A stretch of 64,000 nt of DNA, from NCBI GenBank assembly GCA_921293015.1, contig OV121081.1, forward strand, positions 55,329,877-55,393,876, given 5' to 3'. This document shows, piece after piece, positions 38,201 through 43,670 of this stretch. The notes below the pieces were generated by a model, which was not told where the DNA came from, ran no database searches, and saw nothing but the letters and a program-made list of their open reading frames with translations. Each line of letters opens with the position of its first letter. Positions within the stretch are counted from its first letter, which is position 1. A program made the position numbers and the translations under genes. This DNA comes from Phorcus lineatus. Lineage: Eukaryota; Mollusca; Gastropoda; Trochida; Trochidae.

Positions 38201-39909
38201 GAAAAACTAAATTATTAAATTTTTTTTTTTAATTTCCAAGAGAAAAAGCATAATGGTGAAATGGTGACATTTAATGAATTATTTTTGAATATGAAAAATT
38301 CTAAATATTTTATTTGGTCTCAAAGCAGTTATTTGAACATTGTTTTGCAAGAAAAAGAATTTGTTATGACAGCTCATGACATTTTTTAAACTTACAAGTT
38401 AACGCCCTTCTGTTGGGAGTCAAAACAGCTAGGTCAGACCTACACTACATATTTCCTGTATTTAATAGCTTTTATTGTTCATTGCACAATATCAGACATT
38501 ATAAAACCAGTATTGATTTTGTAACAATCATATTCGATGGTTGTTTTGATGTGCATCTAAAACATGTCTTTAAAGAGCCACTCCGTGATTTTCATAACAT
38601 ATCATTTACCTTTGATACGAACCTAAATGTCATATTTGGTGATATAAAATCAAAACATCTTAACTTCTCATGTCCAAAAGACATATTTATGACAAATACT
38701 GGTTTTCCATGAAAATCTAAAAACAGACTTATAAATGCACAGAGGTGTACATATCACGTCCAACATACATGGATACTAGTTATATAACCTAACAAACACT
38801 ATCAACTCCTAACTGCCCTCCTGGCTGTTTTAGAAAAGTCTCCAAAATTACGTTTGACTATTTGACGCGCGCCAATGTCCGGTTTTCGATCATAATTGCG
38901 ACGTTCTACCTTCTTTTTGTCCCTGGTAAAAAACCAATAAGCTTTAAACTGTGTCTTGTTGGTAACAGTCGATACTTTGCGATCAAATGACACCATTGAT
39001 CAAATTTGGCATATAAGACTCCAACAACTCACGGAGTGGCTCTTTAAAAAATTAAATATTCATTTTTTCAGAATTACTTAGACACATTAGAATTGTAATT
39101 ATATTAAAAATTCATGTTTAAGTTTTACAGTTAAAATAATTAACTAACATAACATAATTAAGTATTTTTAAGTGCTAAAGTGAAATACATCTAGTATATT
39201 GTAAAACAATACTTCAATGTAACTTCCTGTTTGGCATGCAAGTTTCATATTGTTTCATATCGCTGACTAAAGAGGAAGAGTTACTTTGAAATTGTTTCAT
39301 TAATTTCAACTGAGATCATAGACACTTTAAAGTTGCAATAAACAGGGCAGGGCATTAATGTCCAATATTCTAGCTGATATGTTTCATGTAACTTCAAACA
39401 TACACACAGTGAAGTTGGGAAAATTACACTTAAACAAAGGACCTCTACTGTCCCAACTGGAAAAAATTCTAACAAGCTGTAGCCAGCCGTTTGACGAGCA
39501 ATGTCTGAGTCTTGAGAAAAAAGGTTTGAGAAAAGTCTGCGTCGTGACCACGACATCGCCGTTAAAATACTTCACAACTCTTCATAGAGCTGTCAATGTC
39601 AATATCACCGAACAGCTGATCGGCCGCGTGCTTTACAATTTGCGGGAAAAGTCACGAGCGTTGTTTATTTAGACAACCACTGCCCTCGTCCGTTTGAACG
39701 AAACACAATGCAAAAATTAGTTTTACACAATCACCCACGTGAAGAGCTAGAAGTCTTACCGCACACGGGCTGACTCTAACATTATGAGAGAGAATGTAAA
39801 CAAACATGCATTACCCCTCCTGCCAGTCTCCGTCACTATCTTCGTCTTCATCTTCCTGAACCCAGGCCAAGTTTACTCCATCACAATTCGTCACCACAAT
39901 TTCTTCCAT
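2144..39909 (-). CDS. KCNT: Slo2/KCNT-type potassium channel, N-terminal half, 17 exons, gene continues past left edge
   Basis: Pore-forming subunit of a large-conductance Slo2 (Slack/Slick) K+ channel of the plasma membrane. Joining exons 39815-39909, 34719-34798, 30394-30490, 28686-28760, 14806-14914, 14401-14475, 11824-11910, 11089-11192, 10362-10548, 9139-9303, 8244-8380, 7013-7076, 4180-4288, 3770-3878, 3022-3171, 2481-2677 and 2144-2287 gives 661 residues in one frame with GT-AG introns throughout. In order: acidic N-terminus (19-28), S1 about 63-82, S1-S2 loop with an NAT sequon at 99, S2 about 126-148, S3 about 161-177, S4 about 182-200 without an arginine ladder, S5 about 221-242, TVGYGD filter at 272-277, S6 about 284-301, RCK1 about 330-600. 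[20 protein letters not shown] and LNPGPDYI are close to human KCNT1/KCNT2, unlike Slo1. RCK2 and the C-terminus (about half of a roughly 1,200-residue family member) are outside the window. Family sure; paralogue not assigned. Confidence 0.95.
2481..2677 (-). CDS. KCNT: KCNT exon 16 (RCK1 end)
   Basis: Residues 549-613, [20 protein letters not shown], then [20 protein letters not shown] and [10 protein letters not shown]. It closes RCK1 (human [27 protein letters not shown]). Acceptor CTGCCTAG|G, donor AAT ATA G|GTAGGA. Confidence 0.95.
3022..3171 (-). CDS. KCNT: KCNT exon 15 (RCK1)
   Basis: Residues 499-547. Contains [20 protein letters not shown] and [19 protein letters not shown], matching human [20 protein letters not shown] and the following EYEGKSFTYAAFHAH. 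Acceptor CCCTCCAG|A, donor ACT AG|GTAAAA. Confidence 0.96.
3770..3878 (-). CDS. KCNT: KCNT exon 14 (RCK1)
   Basis: Residues 463-497, [20 protein letters not shown] then [15 protein letters not shown]; human VVCEEECKYAMLALNC and STLITLLVHTSRG. The acceptor reads TTTCAGAG|CAA or TTTCAG|AGCAA; the latter keeps phase with exon 13. Donor GGA AG|GTTAGT. Confidence 0.95.
4180..4288 (-). CDS. KCNT: KCNT exon 13 (RCK1)
   Basis: Residues 426-461, [20 protein letters not shown] then [16 protein letters not shown]; human counterpart [18 protein letters not shown]. Acceptor AATTTTCAG|GAT, donor TTT GCA G|GTATTT; Glu462 is split. Confidence 0.95.
4340..4678. mobile_element. TTAA-flanked MITE (family A)
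   Basis: Inverted ends TTAAAGGGGCAATAGCAC and CTACTGCCCCTTTAA, with TTAA at both borders; about 335 bp, AT-rich, no ORF. TTAA target choice is typical of piggyBac or Kolobok superfamilies. In KCNT intron 12. Confidence 0.75.
4679..7012 (-). other. Rest of KCNT intron 12
   Basis: AT-rich, no exon or clear repeat seen. Open frames of 60-92 codons (for example 5862-6134 and 6638-6916 on plus) show no family resemblance. Confidence 0.5.
7013..7076 (-). CDS. KCNT: KCNT exon 12 (RCK1), small exon
   Basis: 64 bases, residues 405-425, [20 protein letters not shown] then A. Matches human [20 protein letters not shown]. Acceptor GTGTTTCAG|G, donor AAA GCG|GTGAGT. The acceptor and first nine exon bases are copied again and again in the 61-bp array just upstream, so this exon is chosen over many similar acceptors. 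Confidence 0.93.
7071..7630. repeat. 61-bp tandem array built on the exon 12 splice acceptor
   Basis: Units start at 7071, 7132, 7193, 7254, 7315, 7376, 7437, 7498 and 7559; the first eight are almost identical and the ninth decays. On the gene strand each unit holds AGTTGTGTTTCAG followed by GATCAATGA, the true exon 12 acceptor and first nine exon bases. The copy at 7071 is the real junction; the others lie in intron 11. Confidence 0.97.
7827..7977 (-). mobile_element. tRNA-type SINE, 5'-truncated
   Basis: Body 'tttaacgccgcttttaagagta' (gene-strand complement) with a GTGA-like tail, matching the full copy at 21294-21610. Flanked by the 12-bp target-site duplication AACCACAAGTGT at 7815-7826 and 7978-7989. 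Lacks the tRNA head. In KCNT intron 11. Confidence 0.85.
8244..8380 (-). CDS. KCNT: KCNT exon 11 (RCK1)
   Basis: Residues 359-403, [20 protein letters not shown] through [30 protein letters not shown] matches human RVIYLQGSALKD. Acceptor CAACAG|GAG, donor TGC AG|GTGAGT; Arg404 is split with exon 12. Confidence 0.95.
8979..9057 (-). mobile_element. tRNA-like SINE head (second family)
   Basis: Minus strand reads CCCTTGGCAGAATCAGTACA followed by GAGTCTGACTCT and a B-box-like GTGTTCAAATCCTACTGGAG. Related heads at 29089-29150 and 34101-34175. The arms do not pair as in a working tRNA. Confidence 0.45.
9139..9303 (-). CDS. KCNT: KCNT exon 10 (S6-RCK1 linker, RCK1 start)
   Basis: Residues 304-358, from [20 protein letters not shown] to [22 protein letters not shown] is the first beta strand of the RCK1 Rossmann fold, and FLNEFYAHP is a Slo2 hallmark. 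Acceptor ATCACAG|CTG, donor TTG GAG|GTATGT, phase 0 at both ends. Confidence 0.97.
10093..10390. repeat. 37-bp tandem array built on the exon 9 splice donor
   Basis: Units start at 10093, 10131, 10169, 10206, 10243, 10280, 10317 and 10354 (period 37-38). On the gene strand each holds AGACAG then GTATGTGG, as at the end of exon 9. The four copies nearest the exon keep the GT; the three farthest read AGACAGTTATGTGG, with the donor lost. The 10354 copy is the real junction. Confidence 0.95.
10362..10548 (-). CDS. KCNT: KCNT exon 9 (pore and S6)
   Basis: Residues 242-303. Holds the turret (CGIQHIQRG), pore helix, K+ selectivity filter TVGYGD (272-277) and S6 ([18 protein letters not shown]). The filter is the intact K+ consensus. 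Acceptor CTTCTACAG|C, donor AGACAG|GTATGT. The donor and last exon bases are the template of a 37-bp tandem array in the following intron. Confidence 0.97.
11089..11192 (-). CDS. KCNT: KCNT exon 8 (S4-S5 linker and S5)
   Basis: Residues 207-240: [20 protein letters not shown] then S5 [14 protein letters not shown]. Acceptor TTCCACAG|AAT, donor ACC AC|GTGAGT; the split ACC gives Thr241. Parallels human [20 protein letters not shown]. Confidence 0.93.
11505..11585 (-). mobile_element. Possible tRNA-like SINE head
   Basis: Minus strand GCCGGGTGAGATGGTTAACT and a B-box-like GGATTCGAATC about 60 bases on. Single weak match; in KCNT intron 7. Confidence 0.3.
11693..11745. repeat. 17-bp tandem repeat, 3 copies
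   Basis: Unit CTTGACCATCCACTGAA at 11693, 11710 and 11727. An inverted core (GGATGGTCAA) sits just upstream at about 11664. In KCNT intron 7; contains no splice junction. Confidence 0.9.
11824..11910 (-). CDS. KCNT: KCNT exon 7 (S4)
   Basis: Residues 178-206, containing [16 protein letters not shown], nearly the same as human [16 protein letters not shown]. As in other Slo2 channels the S4 segment has no regular arginine series, consistent with weak voltage sensing. Acceptor TTCCCAG|GTG, donor CTA TTC|GTAAGA, phase 0 at both ends. Confidence 0.94.
12588..14289. mobile_element. MULE-like non-autonomous DNA transposon, 1.7 kb
   Basis: Terminal inverted repeats of about 80 bp (CATCTTCCTACGCAAAGCTT ... 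at 12588-12667 and inverted at about 14209-14289), flanked by the perfect 9-bp target duplication ACAGAAAGA (12579-12587 and 14290-14298). Long TIRs with 9-bp duplications fit the Mutator superfamily. No transposase frame inside. In KCNT intron 6, about 100 bp from exon 6. Confidence 0.88.
14401..14475 (-). CDS. KCNT: KCNT exon 6 (S2-S3 linker and S3)
   Basis: Residues 153-177, [20 protein letters not shown] then PVIAT. Acceptor TTTGCAG|GGA, donor GCA ACA|GTGAGT, phase 0 at both ends. A 1.7 kb MULE-like insertion lies about 100 bp downstream in intron 6. Confidence 0.9.
14806..14914 (-). CDS. KCNT: KCNT exon 5 (S2)
   Basis: Residues 117-152, [20 protein letters not shown] followed by [17 protein letters not shown]2 of the channel. 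Acceptor GTACAG|G, donor ACC AAG|GTGGGA, phase 0. Aligns with human [20 protein letters not shown]. Confidence 0.92.
16034..16437. mobile_element. TTAA-flanked MITE (family B)
   Basis: Ends TTAAAGGGCACAAAGTATGT and, inverted, TTAAAGTGACACAGAGTATG, with TTAA at both borders; about 400 bp, no ORF. A related one-ended fragment begins near 53150. Confidence 0.75.
17613..18042. mobile_element. MULE-like palindromic MITE, 430 bp
   Basis: TIRs of about 101 bp (17613-17714 and 17942-18042) beginning CAGTCTGATTAAAATCGACC, flanked by a perfect 10-bp duplication AATGAAGTAG (17603-17612 and 18043-18052). The two TIRs differ at only a few bases, so the insertion looks recent. Each TIR holds a tRNA B-box-like GTTCGAATCCCGC (or GTTCAAATCCCAC). 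Confidence 0.9.
21294..21610 (-). mobile_element. Full-length tRNA-derived SINE
   Basis: Minus strand starts GGCGGGATAGCGCAGTGGTT (A box) with B box GGTTCGAATCC, then a body shared with the other copies and a (CTCA)n / GTGA tail. Target duplication ATCAATAACTGT at 21282-21293 and 21611-21622. The intact head and duplication mark a fairly young copy. In KCNT intron 4. Confidence 0.92.
21709..21968 (+). mobile_element. tRNA-derived SINE, diverged, opposite orientation
   Basis: Starts GGCCGGATAGCACAGTGG and follows the same body as the 21294-21610 copy read on the other strand (CTGCAGTAGAGAATTGTTCT, CTTTCTCCCTGCAATGATAT), with many changes and part of the B-box region lost. Confidence 0.8.
21962..22110 (-). 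mobile_element. SINE fragment
   Basis: 'gccgctttcaagattatttc' body and 'ctagtattattgcaggcaga' as in the neighbouring copies; tRNA head missing. Lies tail-to-tail with the preceding SINE. Confidence 0.8.
22741..22916. repeat. 10-bp minisatellite in a longer repeat pattern
   Basis: Unit AATCTCATGT in three runs (4-5, 5 and 3 copies), each run introduced by CACCCTTGTCATGTAAGCTC. In KCNT intron 4. Confidence 0.9.
23477..23718 (-). other. Unrecognised open frame with exon-like left border
   Basis: 79 codons then TAA, preceded by a possible acceptor (CCATAG at about 23719-23724). Reads [20 protein letters not shown] followed by a charged stretch [20 protein letters not shown]. One hydrophobic segment, then a helical-looking tail. 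Codon use looks more coding-like than nearby frames, but I recognise no family and it sits inside KCNT intron 4. Could be a nested gene's last exon, a decayed gene fragment, or chance. Confidence 0.2.
26439..26640 (+). mobile_element. hAT-like repeat end (CAGTGGCGGATCC)
   Basis: Begins CAGTGGCGGATCCAAGAGGG, the same terminus as at 31148 and (inverted) 28673. The far end was not identified, so the right coordinate is approximate. Confidence 0.45.
28330..28673 (-). mobile_element. hAT-like element with internal tandem copies
   Basis: Minus strand begins CAGTGGTGGATCCATAATAT at 28673. Inside, an approximately 110-bp segment recurs about three times (AATAAGTGATCCCTGCCCTC, AATAAGTGTTCCCTGGCCTA, AATAAGTGATCGCCCACCCT). 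Left border uncertain. It starts 12 bases past the end of KCNT exon 4. Confidence 0.5.
28686..28760 (-). CDS. KCNT: KCNT exon 4 (S1-S2 extracellular loop)
   Basis: Residues 92-115, [20 protein letters not shown] then TNIN, finishing in the conserved INW (Trp116 from the split TG|G codon). An N-glycosylation sequon (NAT, 99-101) lies in the loop that also carries sequons in vertebrate Slo2. Acceptor CCTTTCAG|C, donor AACTG|GTGAGT. A transposon end (CAGTGGTGGATCC) begins 12 bases beyond the exon in the downstream intron. Confidence 0.88.
29089..29150 (-). mobile_element. tRNA-like SINE head (second family)
   Basis: Minus strand AACTCAAGTGGTATAGTGTC, TGACTCTCACC, then B box GGTTTGAATCC. Confidence 0.45.
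29757..29787 (+). repeat. G18 homopolymer run, G-quadruplex prone
   Basis: Eighteen G at 29757-29774 followed by TTGGGGGTGG, preceded by a T/C-rich run on the same strand. The transcript of KCNT carries the C-rich complement. Confidence 0.95.
30394..30490 (-). CDS. KCNT: KCNT exon 3 (S1)
   Basis: Residues 60-90, containing S1 ([19 protein letters not shown]). Acceptor CTCTTACAG|GA, donor GCA TG|GTAAGA; the split TGC codon gives Cys91. Matches the human LLTCLLYIVRVLL region. Confidence 0.92.
31148..31290 (+). mobile_element. hAT-like repeat end
   Basis: Starts CAGTGGCGGATCCAGTATCG followed by a G-rich run, as in the 26439 copy. Right border approximate. Confidence 0.45.
31985..32480. repeat. 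GACAAACA-based minisatellite
   Basis: Irregular array of GACAAACA, ACAAACAACA and ATACAAATACATATATAC blocks with longer repeated segments of roughly 100-150 bp. It contains almost no TTA, CTA or TCA, so all three minus frames stay open for 150 or more codons; the predicted peptide ([14 protein letters not shown] and similar) is repeat translation, not a gene. Confidence 0.9.
33383..33516. mobile_element. Short hAT-like MITE
   Basis: Ends CAGTGGCCGATGCAG and, inverted, CAGTGGCTGATCCAG, the same terminus seen elsewhere in the window. About 134 bp. No clean target duplication could be read. Confidence 0.6.
34101..34175 (+). mobile_element. tRNA-like SINE head (second family)
   Basis: CCCTTTGGCTCAGAAGTAGA, GTGTTAGACTCTCA and the B-box-like CGTTCAAATTCTGCTGGAG. 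Acceptor-stem pairing is poor, so not a functional tRNA. Confidence 0.45.
34719..34798 (-). CDS. KCNT: KCNT exon 2
   Basis: Residues 33-58, [20 protein letters not shown] then IKNPTT; the junction codon gives Arg59. It aligns with the basic segment just before S1 in human KCNT1 ([21 protein letters not shown]). Acceptor TTTTCAG|A, donor ACG A|GTAAGT. The acceptor reads CAGAG, so the cut could in principle lie two bases later, but only the first choice keeps phase with exon 1. Confidence 0.9.
35269..35710. repeat. Palindromic repeat element with CRE-like octamers
   Basis: Imperfect hairpin 35275-35415 (AGAATCTCACCCAAGTGTCT against AGATGACACGAGGGTGAGATTCT on the right arm), then several TGACGTCA/TGATGTCA motifs (35504-35592) and a second inverted repeat GATATCTCCTAGGAGATATC, CACTTGTTCTTCCACAAGTG at about 35637-35685. 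Probably a non-autonomous transposon; no target duplication identified. Confidence 0.6.
36137..36429. mobile_element. TTAA-flanked MITE (family A)
   Basis: Ends TTAAAGGGGCAGAGGAATG and TGTAACTGCCCCTTTAA with TTAA borders. Shares GGTAGGGAAATAGATTTACA with a decayed copy at about 37330-37563. Confidence 0.78.
37330..37563. mobile_element. Decayed TTAA MITE (family A)
   Basis: Shares AGGTAGGGAAATAGATTCAT and a CTTCTGCCCCCTT end with the 36137 copy; left end lost. Confidence 0.45.
38570..39047. mobile_element. TTAA-flanked MITE (family C), intact 478-bp copy
   Basis: Ends TTAAAGAGCCACTCCGTGA at both sides inverted, with TTAA borders. Inside, the minus strand has a 64-codon basic frame ending [17 protein letters not shown]. 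The same element was split by another transposon at 43504-46401. In KCNT intron 1. Confidence 0.85.
39815..39909 (-). CDS. KCNT: KCNT exon 1 (start codon exon)
   Basis: Encodes residues 1-31 plus two bases of Gly32, starting [11 protein letters not shown] and ending in the acidic stretch [16 protein letters not shown] at 39909-39907 is the first Met after an in-frame TAA four codons upstream. Donor GG|GTAATG leaves phase 2, which fits the A that opens exon 2 (GGA, Gly). No signal peptide, as expected for a cytosolic N-terminus. It is short compared with human KCNT1, so alternative upstream first exons are possible. Confidence 0.85.
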
Positions 39910-40220
39910 TTCACCACGTTATTCCAGCATTTGAACAAACAGCAGTCTTGGGACAGTCTAGAGCGAAGCATGAAGACCCGCGGTTTGCGGCAGAAAGTTT
40001 GGAAATGATCGCTAACCTCGAACCGAGCACTGTCTCGCGTCGACACGCCTCAGTGCGTGGCCGTGTTGTCACAGTTAGGACCCGGGCCGGGAATCCCCTC
40101 TAACTGTAACCCTACAAGTGCTCGTTATGTATAATGTGCCCACAGCACTCACTCCGGGCGATGTTCTTTGTATATTGGACGCTATACCTCCCTCTCTCTC
40201 TCTCTCTCTCCCCTCTTGAT
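39910..40220 (-). promoter_or_regulatory. KCNT: Probable promoter / 5' UTR region of KCNT
   Basis: Just upstream of the start codon, the locally most GC- and CpG-rich stretch (around 40015-40100, with CGCGTCGACACG and CCCGGGCCGGG). A pyrimidine (CT)n tract at about 40188-40215 reads GAGAGA on the gene strand. No TATA box could be fixed, so transcription start is inferred only from position and composition. Confidence 0.35.
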
Positions 40221-41498
40221 CGCTATTCCTTGGGTAAAGCGTTGATAAATAACCCGATCATTGAAAAGCCTGCTCAATTAGGGCTTGGGGTGCTATGTCA
40301 CAAGTTGATAAGCAAATACGACATGGGTCCCTAACAGTTTGCCGAGAGAAAGATGGGGAAATAATAAGCAATTTATTGTTTGTTCTATAAATAATTTCAA
40401 GGCTTATGGGAGGCTTCGTTATATGCGCCGCTAACTTATATCAGCAATGCGGCAGGTATACAACATTTACATTAGTTGATATTCACTGTCAGTCCAAAAC
40501 GTGTTCGGAATGTCCACAGAAAGTTTAATTCTATTGTCTCCGCTAACAGTTTCACAACCTCCGTTTTATAGCCTCTTTCATATAACGTGCGGCGCTTTTT
40601 GTGACACTCGAAAGACAAATTGGGTCAATATGTGACTGTCAACATAATGCACTCTTTTACAGTTTCAAGTTAGACGTAATGAAATTATGAAAGGAATATT
40701 TGACTAATTAAAATCTATGCATTGTTTAAAGCCGTAGAATCGCCTTTTAAATATATCATAAATATTAAATCTGATATTCACACTAACACATCTAAATGAT
40801 GCAATCCGTGTTTAATAAGTAATTAAACACAAGTTAATTAAAGCCACATCATAACCGAACTTCAGACACCGTAGTTACATTAAACTCCTAGCGTTCAACC
40901 TTGACATATTGCAGCGCTTGTCAAAATATTGTGTTTGTATAATGCATTTACCACGGTATGTAATTGCGCTGCAAGCGTGCTTCCTCAGAGGAAGTATAAG
41001 GACTTTACAGACAGACGGAGTACAAACGTGAAGGACAGTTTTATGACAAGGATTTGGCCAGCGACATTTGAAGGTTTAAACCTTCAACCAAAGCCAAAAT
41101 GACTTGATTAATCTTATTATGTAACTACAAGAGGTGAGGCGTCAAATACCTTTCGTCGCCAGAAAGGTCTATTGTATTCACTATTCACGTATCAGATTGT
41201 AACTATTGATAATTTTACATCTTATCTTGGAATCACATAAGTGTAACATAGTTGGATATTGTAATGTTTCACCAAACATTTCATTCATTTTATAATTTGT
41301 GTTAATAGGTTTGAATTATATATCTTTATCATTTTGCTAGTATTGTAAATTCTTTTCATACATTTTTTCAGTGTTACAATAGTAGCCTACGTATTACATG
41401 TATTCAGAAGGGCATGAATATGGCATTCTCAATTTGGTAATAGTATGAAACTGCCGTCTATCATGGATGCAGAACTCAATTATCAAATGGATCTGCCT
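40221..41498. other. Intergenic, upstream flank of KCNT
   Basis: AT-rich, no gene or repeat recognised. Confidence 0.5.
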
Positions 41499-42960
41499 TT
41501 TTGTAACACTGCGGTTCCGACGTCTTGTACGACTATAGTGCTCACTTCTTGTACGATGGGGTGCCGAAGTCTTGTAGGAATGCGGATATGACGTCTTGTG
41601 CGACTACATTGCTCACTTCTTGTACGATGGGGTGCTGACGTCTTAAATTGTAAGAATGCGGTTCTGACGTCTTGTGCGACTACATTGCTCACTCCTTGTA
41701 CGTTGGGGTGCAGACGTCTTGTAGGAATGCGGTTCTGACGTCTTGTGCGACTACAGTGCTCACTTCTTGTACGATGGGGTGCAGACGTCTTGTAGGAATG
41801 CGGTTCTGACGTCTTGTGCGACTACAGTGCTCACTTCTTGTAAGATGGGGTGCTGACGTTTTGTAGGAATGCGGTTCTGACGGCTTGTGCGACTACAGTG
41901 CTCACTTCTTGTACGATGGGGTGCTCACGTCTTGTAGGAATGCGGTTCTGACGTCTTGTGCGACTACAGTGCTCACTTCTTGTACGATGGGGTGCTCACG
42001 TCTTGTAGGAATGCGGATCTGACGTCTTGTGCGACTACAGTGCTCACTTCTTGTACGATGGGGTGCCGACGTCTTGTAGTAATGCGGAACTGACGTCTTA
42101 TACGACTACAGTGCTCACTTCTTGTACGATGGGGTGCCGACTTCTTGTAGGAATGCGGTTCTGACGTCTTGTGCGACTACATTGCTCACTTCTTGTACGA
42201 TGGGGTGCAGACGTCTTGTAGGAATGCGGATCTGACGTCTTGTGCGACTACAGTGCTCACTTCTTGTACGATGGGGTGCCGACGTCTTGTAGTAATGCGG
42301 ATCTGACGTCTTATACGACTACAGTGCTCACTTCTTGTACGATGGGGTGCCGACTTCTTGTAGGAATGCGGTTCTGACGTCTTGTGCGACTACATTGCTC
42401 ACTTCTTGTACGATGGGGTGCAGACGTCTTGTAGGAATGCGGATCTGACGTCTTGTGCGACTACAGTGCTCACTTCTTGTACGATGGGGTGCCGACGTCT
42501 TGTAGTAATGCGGATCTGACGTCTTATACGACTACAGTGCTCACTTCTTGTACGATGGGGTGCCGACTTCTTGTAGGAATGCGGTTCTGACGTCTTGTGC
42601 GACTACATTGCTCACTTCTTGTACGATGGGGCGCAGACGTCTTGTAGGAATGCGGTTCTGACGTCTTGTGCGACTACAGTGCTCACTTCTTGTGCGATGG
42701 GGTGTCGACGTCTTGTAGGAATTCGGTTCTGACGTCTTGTGCCACTACAGTGCTCACTTCTTGTACGATGGGGTGCTGACGTCATGTAAGAATGCGGTTC
42801 TGACGTCTTGTACGACTGCAGTGCTAACCTCTTGTATGACTGCGGTGCTGACTTCTAGTATCAATGCAGTTCCGATTTCTTATACGACCCGTGTTGTGAC
42901 TTCTTGTATGAACTGCGGTGTTTTGATATGATCATTTGATATGAATGCGGTGCTACATTC
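41499..42960. repeat. 71-bp satellite with higher-order structure
   Basis: About 18 units of 71 bp (for example starts at 41725 and 41796), each made of three subunits of about 24 bp that share an (A/C)(C/T)TCTTGT core: TGACGTCTTGTGCGACTACA, TCACTTCTTGTACGATGGGG, AGACGTCTTGTAGGAATGCG. Between 42076 and 42570 a three-unit block repeats every 213 bp (marker GTAGTAATGCGG at 42076, 42289, 42502). The array decays after 42800. Lies 1.6-3 kb upstream of KCNT. Confidence 0.95.
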
Positions 42961-43670
42961 TTTTATGAATGTGGCGCTTGTTTATGCAATTAAAATTTTG
43001 ACCGAAAAATTACCGTTAATAATCATGTGCAGCGGATCATATTCAGAATTTCTCATCGAACTCATCGAAGCTATTATATTTTTTTAAAAACTGGTGATGG
43101 TGACTGAATACATAACTAGAAATCAGCGTCTTAAAGTTGTTATGTTTAGGATCTCGAACACATAGCATTTACTACACACATTCACGTGTATCTGGATACG
43201 TCCACACCCAATACAAATGAGTGACTATACATGCACACAAGAATTATTTGACGTTCAAATATCAGGACGTGTAACAGTCCCAGATTTTAACATGATACTA
43301 GATGTTGACTAAGTAAATACACCTCCTTATGTCGAGAGATGTCGACAAAAACATGGTCAACAGATGTGGTTACCGAAACAGTTTGCATTTCCCTCAAATG
43401 TGATCATTCATCGTATACATCTTACACATGGGAAGGTAACTCGAGGTTTTTATAAGGATAAAAGATAAAAATATGTGCAACGAGATTTTACAGGACAGGA
43501 TATTTAAAGAGCCACTCCGTGAGTTGTTGGAGTCATACATGCCAAACTTAATCCATGGTGACATTTGATCGCGGAGTATCGACTATTACCAAAAAGACAC
43601 ATTTTAAAGCTTATTGGTTTTTACAGTGACAATATGGAGGTAGAACGCAGTCGCAATTATGATCGAAAAC

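Larger units (their letters stand above)
34799..39814 (-). other. KCNT intron 1
   Basis: Contains a palindromic repeat (35269-35710), TTAA MITEs (36137-36429, 38570-39047) and a CpG-richer patch at about 39470-39670 close to exon 1. No exon recognised. Confidence 0.55.

Noticed and set aside
39358-39672. Plus-strand ORF of 104 codons beside KCNT exon 1
   Set aside because: No family resemblance; it lies antisense in intron 1 in a CpG-richer patch, where chance open frames are longer.
42737-42931. ORF with repeated VLTSC(T/M)(T/N)A motifs
   Set aside because: It is the translation of the 71-bp satellite at its degenerate end.
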